From NCBI GenBank assembly GCA_031273585.1, contig JAISRP010000318.1, positions 1 through 6,838 of the forward strand: DNA of 6,838 bases, in the 5' to 3' direction. Below, in pieces: positions 1 through 4,576 of this stretch. Position numbers and translations under genes: made by a program. This stretch comes from Synergistaceae bacterium (GTDB lineage Bacteria > Synergistota > Synergistia > Synergistales > Synergistaceae). Numbering within the stretch: the first letter of the stretch is position 1; each line of letters opens with the position of its first letter. The notes under the pieces are model-generated. The model was not told where the DNA came from. It ran no database searches and saw only the letters and a program-made list of their open reading frames with translations.

Positions 1-162
1 GCAGCCGCGACCAATCCCAACGCGGACGTAATAGAGATATTGATTAAAAAAGGCGTTGATGTCAACGCGCGGGATAAATATGGACGGACTCCCTTGATAT
101 TGGCAGCCGAGCATAAAAATCCAGAGATACGGGAGATATTGATTAAACACGGAGCGAAGTAA
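1..162 (+). CDS. Ankyrin-repeat protein, C-terminal fragment (5' end outside window)
   Basis: Frame 1 is open from the window edge to a TAA at 160-162, giving the last 53 residues of a longer protein. The sequence shows ankyrin repeats. A partial repeat ends in IEILIKKGVDVNARD, and a second follows with YGRTPLILAAEHKNPEIREI and ends LIKHGAK. The TPLxLAA turn and the helix pair ending in a Gly-Ala or Gly-Val step are the family hallmarks. Ankyrin repeats are protein-binding scaffolds, so no substrate or partner can be inferred from this piece. The reading frame ends 20 bp inside the 3' end of the convergent - strand gene. No clear rho-independent terminator follows. Signal peptide and total repeat number cannot be judged. 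Confidence 0.88.
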   Translation, partial: AAATNPNADVIEILIKKGVDVNARDKYGRTPLILAAEHKNPEIREILIKHGAK

Positions 163-592
163 GCGCCGCAGGTTTATCGCACAAAACCAACTTTTTTAAA
201 CCGCCGCGTCTCTTTCGCTTGAAACAGCCCCCAACCAGGCCGGGCATATTCAGAAGCGATGCGCAACCTGACAATATGGCAAGAAGAGACAACATAAGAA
301 ATGTGGTGCTATTGGAAATTGGATCGGCAGAGGGACGCCGGGACAATGCCGCCTCTGGAGCGTTGACCGTCTCGTCAGTCACGACTCGGTATCTGCGCAC
401 GAGCCGCACACAGGTTACAGGATAAGCCAGGATGGGCGATATCGCCCTCACAAAATCCGCTATGGCCTCCGCATCCGCGTCGAAGTCTATATTTTTCACC
501 GAAAAAGTCCTGTGGCTACTTCTGCCGTTCGGCAATGTTCCAACGCACACCTGAATCGCCAGTCTGCAGCTTATCAGCTCGAACCTCGCCAT
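143..592 (-). CDS. Small DUF1659-like protein with hydrophobic lipobox-like C-terminal extension
   Basis: The 149-aa reading frame starts at ATG 592-590. This start is preferred over an in-frame ATG 90 nt upstream because a strong Shine-Dalgarno (GAGGGGGG) lies about 8 nt before it, and because it gives the compact N-terminus MARFELISCRLAIQV. Residues 1-71 resemble DUF1659 proteins: a beta strand, an NGR turn, RTFSVKNIDFDADAEAIADF, a helix, and the ending YPVTCVRLVRRYRVV. DUF1659 proteins are small (about 70 aa) and of unknown function. The rest is atypical: a polar linker, a hydrophobic run (TTFLMLSLLAILSGCASLL, about residues 96-114) containing LSGC, then a basic tail (KRKRRGGLKK). The tail could be a membrane anchor, read-through of a decayed 3' end, or a frameshift artefact. 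The gene converges on the ankyrin gene with a 20-bp overlap. The family call rests on pattern resemblance only. Confidence 0.5.
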   Translation of the reverse strand: MARFELISCRLAIQVCVGTLPNGRSSHRTFSVKNIDFDADAEAIADFVRAISPILAYPVTCVRLVRRYRVVTDETVNAPEAALSRRPSADPISNSTTFLMLSLLAILSGCASLLNMPGLVGGCFKRKRRGGLKKLVLCDKPAALTSLRV

Positions 593-747
593 CTGTATAC
601 CCCCCCTCGCGTAAATATGTCCCTCTACCTTATATAGTGGGTTCGAGCGGGGCGATTTATAACGCGCGAAGATAAAGAACATGCATTTTAAGGAAGATTT
701 TCAAATAACGGGGAAATGATCTGCCAAATACCCGCTAAAATAAATAC

Positions 748-808
748 TTTGCGCCTGAGGGCAAGGCCCGGATGAGGGTAAAAATATACCCCTGCCGAGA
801 AGCGCAAA
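748..808. other. Possible three-way-junction secondary structure in intergenic DNA
   Basis: An outer inverted repeat, TTTGCGC (748-754) with GCGCAAA (802-808), encloses two smaller dyads: GGGC-AAG-GCCC around 759-769, and GGGTA-AAAATA-TACCC around 775-790. Together they would fold into a closed three-armed structure. It lies upstream of the 848-875 promoter, so it is not in that transcript. It could be in the 5' region of the - strand gene that starts at 592, or be a protein-binding site. It is not followed by a clean T-tract on either strand, so a classical terminator is not supported. Folding was judged by eye. Confidence 0.3.
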
Positions 809-847
809 AAATAAATGCCGGGGTCCTGACGGCCGGGGGCTCATGCG

Positions 848-875
848 TTGACAGTCGGGGTCGAGCCATTATAAT
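848..875 (+). promoter_or_regulatory. Consensus sigma70-type promoter upstream of the HAD/ter gene run
   Basis: TTGACA at 848-853 and TATAAT at 870-875 both match the housekeeping consensus perfectly, with a 16-bp spacer. Transcription would start at about 882 on the + strand. The first good ribosome-binding site downstream is at 1027-1033, so the mRNA would have a leader of about 160 nt. The leader contains the inverted repeat copy at 905-948 and a short dyad TTAGG-GG-CCTAA at 917-928. It is the strongest promoter candidate seen, and probably drives the leader ORF, the HAD gene and terA, perhaps the whole run. Confidence 0.72.
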
Positions 876-904
876 CACACTCGGTAAGTCTTCCTAAAAT
901 AAGG

Positions 905-948
905 GCTGATTTAACGTTAGGGGCCTAAAGGGTAAAGATTAAAACCTT
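905..948 (-). repeat. Dispersed repeat, copy C (inverted, diverged)
   Basis: Read on the - strand, this segment contains TTTTAATCTTTACCCTTTAG, followed by a TTAAAT-containing tail. It matches the cores of the two direct copies at 3018-3080 and 3811-3872, with differences in the tail (CCCCTAACGTTAAAT in place of CTTCTAATTTTAAAT). It lies 30 to 70 nt downstream of the predicted transcription start of the ter run, in opposite orientation to the other copies. Only the central and 3' parts of the repeat are recognisable. Confidence 0.75.
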
Positions 949-1001
949 GACCGGCTCTGCATCCTCAAACGGCAAAATGTCGTTCGGGCGATTTAATCAG
1001 C
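905..1001 (+). other. Long-range dyad GCTGATT / AATCAGC spanning the leader
   Basis: GCTGATT at 905-911 is complementary to AATCAGC at 995-1001. Two further A-T pairs follow after one mismatch. In the transcript from the 848-875 promoter this could close a loop of about 80 nt holding the inverted repeat copy. Alternatively, these could be terminal inverted repeats of a small MITE-like insertion of about 100 bp. Support is a 7-bp perfect arm only. Confidence 0.25.
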
Positions 1002-1040
1002 GCTTCCTTAAATAATTTTAACGCCGGGGAGGGGTTGAAG

Positions 1041-1139
1041 ATGAGGTATATAGGGCGTCAGGTTCTCATGTGTATTATGCGCGTTATGTGTGTGCAGGCA
1101 GCGCGCCTGATTCTGCCTGCTCAAGAATTAGCGCGGTGA
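1041..1139 (+). CDS. 32-codon leader ORF translationally coupled to the HAD gene
   Basis: ATG at 1041 is preceded by a strong Shine-Dalgarno (GGGGAGGGG, about 1027-1034) at good spacing. This is the best ribosome-binding site ahead of the HAD gene. The frame runs 32 codons, beginning MRYIGRQVLMCIMRVM and ending LPAQELAR, and stops at TGA 1137-1139. That stop overlaps the GTG (1136-1138) proposed as the HAD start, the GTGA arrangement typical of translational coupling. The peptide is short, with Met, Cys and Arg but no recognisable domain. It could be a regulatory leader peptide or simply a ribosome-loading device. A less likely alternative is that it is the true N-terminus of the HAD protein separated by a frameshift, since HAD-IB proteins normally begin only a few residues before the DxDGT motif. 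Confidence 0.5.
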   Translation: MRYIGRQVLMCIMRVMCVQAARLILPAQELAR

Positions 1140-1738
1140 AGCGGATCGCTTTTTTCGATTTTGACGGAACCCTGACCCGCAGGGACACGTTCTGGGATTT
1201 CAACGTCAGGTACTTCGGGAGGTTGCGCGTCGCGTCGGCTCTCGTCAGGACTGCGGCGTCCGCCGTCCTCTCGCTGCGTTTCGGCAGGTCGTTTCTCAAG
1301 GAGACTCTGATCCGCGTCCTCTGGAGGGGGATACCTCACGAATCCTACCTGTCATTCGCCAGGGACTACTCCAGCAGCGAGATAGAGAAAAACCTGATAC
1401 CGGAGGCCATGCGGGTTTTTTTAAAGCACATCGAGCGGGGAGACGCGGTCTACATCGTGACGGCATCGATGAAGGACTGGTGCGAGCTCTGGGCCCGGCG
1501 GTACGGTGTGCTTGTCATCGGCACGGAGCTCGAGGTCGAGGACGGATATCTGACCGGGCGGCTCGGCACGCCCAATTGCAGGGGCGCGGAGAAGGTGGCC
1601 CGCATTCGCGCGGAGGTCGACCTGAACGGATACTCCAAAATATTTGCCTACGGAAACAGCGGCGGGGACAGGGAGATGCTGGCCATAGCGGACGAGGCCG
1701 TCTACAGATGGGACCACATACCTAACCTGGATGACTGA
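1136..1738 (+). CDS. HAD-superfamily subclass IB phosphatase
   Basis: A predicted 200-aa HAD-IB hydrolase (SerB-like fold) that would remove phosphate through an aspartyl-phosphate intermediate; the substrate is unknown. Motif I is FFDFDGTLT with D8 as nucleophile and D10 as general acid/base. Motif II is the Ser/Thr in IVTAS (about 107-111). The motif III lysine is probably K153 in GAEKVARI. Motif IV is YGNSGGDREML, in which Asn174 occupies the first position of the common GDxxxD and D178 is retained. Residues 31-50 form a hydrophobic helical cap, common in this subclass. GTG 1136 is chosen because it places motif I at residue 8, as in the family, and overlaps the leader ORF stop (GTGA). A GTG at 1070 would add 22 residues without family support. 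No good Shine-Dalgarno lies directly upstream, consistent with coupling. terA follows after 48 bp. Confidence 0.85.
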   Translation: MKRIAFFDFDGTLTRRDTFWDFNVRYFGRLRVASALVRTAASAVLSLRFGRSFLKETLIRVLWRGIPHESYLSFARDYSSSEIEKNLIPEAMRVFLKHIERGDAVYIVTASMKDWCELWARRYGVLVIGTELEVEDGYLTGRLGTPNCRGAEKVARIRAEVDLNGYSKIFAYGNSGGDREMLAIADEAVYRWDHIPNLDD

Positions 1739-1786
1739 TTTAACGCAGAGGTCCCGCCCAAAACCGCCTCAAGGATGTGATGACGC

Positions 1787-2923
1787 ATGGAAGTGATACG
1801 CGGACAGAAGATCAGGTTGGCGGACGTCGTCCCGTCCCAGGAGTTCGACTTGAGCCTGAATGTCGACTCGAAGTCCGGGGCGGTTGTGAGCTGCTTTGGC
1901 CTGGACGGGGAGGGACGCCTCTCCGACGGGCGTTACTTCATATTTTACGATCAGGGCGCGTCCCCGTGCTCGTCCATCGTCCGGCTGGATGCGTCGGCGT
2001 TCAGGCTTAACCTCCGGACCCTGCCGCCCTCCATAACGAGGATCGTATTTGCCGTGACTCTCGAGGACGGCCGTATGAGCTCCATCGGCCCGAGCTCGCT
2101 CGTGATTGCATCGGGAGGGGAGGACGTGCTCGTATATCGCTTCTCGGGGAGCGACTTCTCGAACGAGAGGGCCATAATGGCAGCAGAGCTCTACTTCAAG
2201 GATCAGTGGCGGCTGTCCGCCATAGGTCAGGGCTTCAACGGCGGGCTGGACGCGCTGCTCTCCCACTTCGGCGGGGAGGGCGTTTTGCTGTCCGCGCCGC
2301 CCGCTCCCGCGCCCAAGGTCAATCTCGGCAAGGTAACGCTCGAGAAGAGGGGCGACAGCGGCAGGATAGACCTGACGAAGAAGCCCCAGGGGACCCCCAT
2401 CCACATAAACCTCCAATGGGACGAGCCGGTGAGGCCGGGGTTCCTCGCCAGGTTTCGCCGGGCGAGCCGGGCGGTCGACCTGGACCTGGGGTGCATGTAC
2501 AGGCTGAAGGACGGGAAGTCAGGCGTCGTGCAGCCGCTTGGCAATGCCTTCGGGTCGAGGGACGAGCCGCCGTATATTCTTTTGGACAAGGACGACCGCT
2601 CCGGCGAGTCCTCCGACGGCGAGAACATATATGTGTACCGCCCGGAGGAGATCGGATTCATGGTGATATTCGCGATGATCTACGAGGGCACGGCACTGTT
2701 CTCCGCAGTGAACGGCAGGGTCACGGTCAGGCACGGCGACGGCGCCGAGATATTAGTCCCGCTCAACAACCCGGACGAAAAAAGCGTATTCTGCGCCGCG
2801 GCGCGCGTGGAGCCGGACGGGAGCGACGTCAGGATCGTAAAGGACGAGCTGTACTTCAGCGGACACCAGGACTGCGACCAACACTACGGTTTTGGCTTCA
2901 GGTGGAAGCCGACGAGGAAGTGA
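1787..2923 (+). CDS. terA: Tellurium-resistance/stress protein TerA (two TerD-like domains)
   Basis: 378 aa, close to the known TerA length of about 385. Residues 1-163 form a first TerD-like domain (IRGQKIRLADV at the start, AELYFKDQWRLSAIGQGFNG near its end). A Pro/Ala linker (APPAPAPK) covers about 170-177. Residues 181-374 form a second TerD-like domain with DLDLG (231-235), DKDDRSGESSDGE (267-279), and a terminal DELYFSGHQDCDQHYGFGFRW. In TerD proteins the acidic DFDLDAS and GDNRTGxGxGDDE segments bind Ca2+. Here the second domain keeps acidic counterparts, but the first has DLSLN and SPCSSIV instead and probably does not bind metal there. The protein is cytoplasmic, with no signal peptide. 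ATG 1787 has AAGGA 11 nt upstream, and an in-frame TGA at 1781 excludes a longer start. It is probably in one operon with the HAD gene. The TerA assignment is confident; its biochemical role is not established. Confidence 0.88.
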   Translation: MEVIRGQKIRLADVVPSQEFDLSLNVDSKSGAVVSCFGLDGEGRLSDGRYFIFYDQGASPCSSIVRLDASAFRLNLRTLPPSITRIVFAVTLEDGRMSSIGPSSLVIASGGEDVLVYRFSGSDFSNERAIMAAELYFKDQWRLSAIGQGFNGGLDALLSHFGGEGVLLSAPPAPAPKVNLGKVTLEKRGDSGRIDLTKKPQGTPIHINLQWDEPVRPGFLARFRRASRAVDLDLGCMYRLKDGKSGVVQPLGNAFGSRDEPPYILLDKDDRSGESSDGENIYVYRPEEIGFMVIFAMIYEGTALFSAVNGRVTVRHGDGAEILVPLNNPDEKSVFCAAARVEPDGSDVRIVKDELYFSGHQDCDQHYGFGFRWKPTRK

Positions 2924-3017
2924 GCGAACCGCGACAGAGATGTCGGATTGCCGCGTTGTCCTCGGCGGCATTGATGATGTATAGCCGATTGAATAAACCG
3001 CGTGGAATTTTGCCGAT
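2924..3017. other. terA-AIM24 spacer, part upstream of the repeat
   Basis: A small perfect dyad, CGACA-GAGA-TGTCG, lies just after the terA stop but has no following T-run, so it is not a convincing terminator. At 3009-3022 the sequence TTTTGCCGATGGCGGT matches 15 of 16 positions of the sequence spanning the terD start codon (TTTTACCGATGGCGGT). The meaning is unclear; see findings. Nothing else is recognised. Confidence 0.35.
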
Positions 3018-3080
3018 GGCGGTTGCGGTGACAGCAAGGGTTTTCAATCTTTACCCTTTAGGCTTCTAATTTTAAATTGC
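3018..3080 (+). repeat. Dispersed repeat, copy A, upstream of the AIM24-family gene
   Basis: This 63-nt segment is nearly identical to 3811-3872 over its whole length, from GGCGGTTGC to TTTTAAATTGC, with one 1-nt indel and a few transitions. It ends 20 nt before the AIM24-family start codon. AAGGGT (3036-3041) can pair with ACCCTT (3053-3058) across an 11-nt loop, and AATTTTAAATT near the end is a near-perfect DNA palindrome. TTTACC (3050-3055) and TAAATT (3073-3078) are 17 bp apart and match 4 of 6 positions each of -35 and -10, so a weak promoter is conceivable. Confidence 0.88.
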
Positions 3081-3100
3081 AAAGAAAAGGAGTGGTACGC

Positions 3101-3796
3101 ATGGAATCTGCGGCTGGGATACAGTATGAGATCCTGTACGCCGAGAGCGCGTTCTCGATGCTTCGCGTGAAGCTGCGACACGGCATGTCGATAAAGGCCC
3201 AATCGGACGCGATGGTGACTATGGACACGACTCTCACGGTGGACGGCAAGCTCGAGGGCGGAATCCTCGGGGGCATCGGGCGCATGTTCTCCAAGGAAAA
3301 TTTTTTCTTTCAGACGATCAAGGCGGAGAGGGGTGACGGCGAGGCCCTGCTCGCGCCGACTTACCCCGGGGCGATCATGGATCTCGAGATGGACGGCACG
3401 CCCTACTACGTTCAGAAGGGCGGTTTTTTTGCCTCGACTGAGGGGATCTCCATCAGCACCAAGATGCAGAACCTCACATCGGGGTTGTTCAGCGGGGAGG
3501 GATTTTTCGTCCTAGAGGCGAACGGGACGGGCCTGCTCTTCGTGGAGTCGTTCGGCGCGATTCACATAGTGGACATCCCGGCGGGGCGCGATATCATCAT
3601 AGACAATCACCACCTCGTGGCCTGGCCGAAAAATATAAGATATAATTTCGAGAAGGCGTCGAAGGGGTGGCTGTCCTCTGCGACGTCGGGGGAATTTATG
3701 GTGTGCCGCTTTCAGGGGCCGGGGCGCGTGTTGATTCAGAGCCGCAATCACGTAGGGTTCACGCAATGGATCGGCAGCCTCCTGCCCGGCAAGTAG
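3101..3796 (+). CDS. AIM24 / TIGR00266-family protein
   Basis: 231 aa, the usual size for the bacterial TIGR00266 (AIM24, DUF124) family, which folds as a beta-rich pseudo-barrel of unknown biochemical function. Diagnostic stretches are QYEILYAESAFSMLRVKL at the start, the Gly-rich GGILGGIGRMFSKENFFF (53-70), LTSGLFSGEGFFVLEANGTG (about 125-144), the IPAGRDIIIDNHHLVAW region (159-175), and the terminal NHVGFTQWIGSLLPGK. No signal peptide or membrane helix is visible. ATG 3101 has AAAAGGAG about 8 nt upstream; an earlier in-frame TTG at 3077 lies inside the repeat and is less likely. It sits between terA and terD on the same strand. A 177-nt gap containing the repeat separates it from terA, so it may be transcribed partly from its own promoter. 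Its place in a ter cluster suggests a scaffold or membrane-associated role in the same stress response, by inference only. Confidence 0.88.
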   Translation: MESAAGIQYEILYAESAFSMLRVKLRHGMSIKAQSDAMVTMDTTLTVDGKLEGGILGGIGRMFSKENFFFQTIKAERGDGEALLAPTYPGAIMDLEMDGTPYYVQKGGFFASTEGISISTKMQNLTSGLFSGEGFFVLEANGTGLLFVESFGAIHIVDIPAGRDIIIDNHHLVAWPKNIRYNFEKASKGWLSSATSGEFMVCRFQGPGRVLIQSRNHVGFTQWIGSLLPGK

Positions 3797-3810
3797 GGTC
3801 AGTCCGGGAG

Positions 3811-3872
3811 GGCGGTTGCAGCGGCAGCGAGGGTTTTAATCTTTGCCCTTTAGGCTTCTGATTTTAAATTGC
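3811..3872 (+). repeat. Dispersed repeat, copy B, upstream of terD
   Basis: A 62-nt direct copy of 3018-3080. Compared with copy A it lacks one C after GGGTTTT and carries mostly A/G changes. It ends 23 nt before the terD start codon, almost the same placement as copy A before the AIM24-family gene. The hairpin arms become GAGGGT (3829-3834) and GCCCTT (3845-3850). The pairing survives through G-U and U-G wobble pairs in place of A-U pairs, which hints at selection on an RNA structure but is limited evidence from two copies. Confidence 0.88.
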
Positions 3873-3895
3873 TATAGTTGGGAGGGTTTTTACCG

Positions 3896-4471
3896 ATGGC
3901 GGTGTCTTTGACAAAGGGCGGCAACATATCGTTGAACAAGGAGGCCCCAAATCTCTCCGCGATACTGATCGGTCTGGGCTGGGACACCCGCTCGACCGAG
4001 GGGGCGGACTTCGACCTTGACGCGAGCCTGTTCATGCTCGGGGAAAACGGCCGCGTCCGGTCTGACGCGGATTTTATCTTCTACAACAACCTGAAATCGG
4101 CGGACGGGTCGGTGCTGCACACCGGCGACAACCGCACCGGCGCCGGCGAGGGCGACGACGAGGCGATCAAGGTGGACTTAAAGCGCGTCCCGGCCAACGT
4201 GTCGAGGCTCTCCGTGGCAGTCACGATTCACGAGGCCGAGGCCCGCAGGCAGAACTTCGGAATGGTCAGCAACGCCTTCATCCGCATAGTCAACCAGGCC
4301 GACGACAGGGAGATAGCCCGCTACGACCTGTCCGAGGACGCCAGCGTCGAGACGGCCATGATCTTCGGCGAGGTGTACCGCCACGGGGGCGAGTGGAAGT
4401 TCAAGGCAATAGGGCAGGGCTACAAGGGCGGCCTGGGGCCGCTCGCGAAAAATTTCGGCGTCAACGTATGA
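3896..4471 (+). CDS. terD: TerD-family Ca2+-binding stress protein
   Basis: 191 aa, matching the length of classical TerD/TerE (191-192 aa). It begins with the canonical [18 protein letters not shown]. The Ca2+-ligand segments are intact: DFDLDAS (38-44), the DADFIFYNN region (58-65), and [13 protein letters not shown] (77-89). The C-terminus carries the typical [20 protein letters not shown] and [13 protein letters not shown]. TerD-family proteins are cytoplasmic Ca2+-binding proteins linked to tellurite, colicin, phage and oxidative stress responses; the exact mechanism is unsettled. ATG 3896 has GGAGGG (3881-3886) 9 nt upstream; an in-frame TTG at 3878 is rejected. A conserved repeat (3811-3872) lies just upstream. 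TerE is so similar that terD versus terE cannot be separated with certainty, but the family is clear. Confidence 0.93.
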   Translation: MAVSLTKGGNISLNKEAPNLSAILIGLGWDTRSTEGADFDLDASLFMLGENGRVRSDADFIFYNNLKSADGSVLHTGDNRTGAGEGDDEAIKVDLKRVPANVSRLSVAVTIHEAEARRQNFGMVSNAFIRIVNQADDREIARYDLSEDASVETAMIFGEVYRHGGEWKFKAIGQGYKGGLGPLAKNFGVNV

Positions 4472-4501
4472 CGTCCGGCAGCGAAACCCGAGGGGTGTCG
4501 C

Positions 4502-4576
4502 ATGGACATGACCGGCGCGCAATCCGCGCCCGATCCAACGAGTGATTGGAGATTGAAGAATGTCGGAGAGCATTGA
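4502..4576 (+). CDS. Possible 24-codon ORF overlapping the ATPase start
   Basis: An ATG at 4502 with GAGGGG about 7 nt upstream opens a frame of 24 codons (MDMTGAQSAPDPTSDWRLKN, then VGEH). It ends at TGA 4574-4576, 17 nt inside the ATPase gene in another frame. The codon content is unremarkable and no domain is seen. It may act as a ribosome-loading leader for the ATPase, in parallel to the leader ORF before the HAD gene, or may be chance. The ATPase has its own GGAG at normal spacing, so coupling is not required. Confidence 0.2.
   Translation: MDMTGAQSAPDPTSDWRLKNVGEH

Larger units (their letters stand above)
593..1040. other. Intergenic regulatory region between the divergent - strand gene and the ter run
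   Basis: This 448-nt AT-richer stretch has no convincing protein-coding gene on either strand. Besides the promoter, repeat copy and dyads listed separately, it holds on the - strand side the ribosome-binding site of the DUF1659-like gene (around 600-607) and a TATATAAGG-like box (around 630-638, - strand) that could serve as its -10. No good -35 partner was found for it. The palindrome TAACGTTA is at 912-919. Confidence 0.6.

Noticed and set aside
219..425. 68-codon + strand frame inside the DUF1659-like gene
   Set aside because: It lies opposite the better-supported - strand gene, has no good ribosome-binding site and an unlikely low-complexity composition. It is a shadow frame.
593..1040. 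A known riboswitch class (such as the manganese yybP-ykoY type) ahead of the Ter/Ca2+-ATPase run
   Set aside because: I looked for recognisable conserved cores and found none. The leader has dyads but no motif I can match to a named class.
1735..1745. 11-mer CTGATTTAACG shared with 906-916
   Set aside because: It spans the HAD stop codon, has no extended similarity on either side, and is short enough to be chance.
1769..2416. 215-codon - strand frame opposite terA
   Set aside because: An antisense shadow of a GC-rich gene: Arg/Pro/Gly-rich, no domain, and fully overlapped by terA.
2924..2960. Rho-independent terminator after terA
   Set aside because: The CGACA-GAGA-TGTCG dyad is small and is not followed by a T-run.
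2206..3069. 287-codon + strand frame overlapping terA and the spacer
   Set aside because: It is the +1-type shadow of terA, dominated by Arg, Gly and Ala, with no family resemblance. The terA frame carries clear TerD-like domains.
3016..3069. 17-codon ORF MAVAVTARVFNLYPLGF within repeat copy A
   Set aside because: Copy B keeps the FNLxPLGF-stop reading but has no start codon, and a stop lies upstream in its frame. The ribosome-binding site is weak. More likely a by-product of the repeat than a peptide gene.
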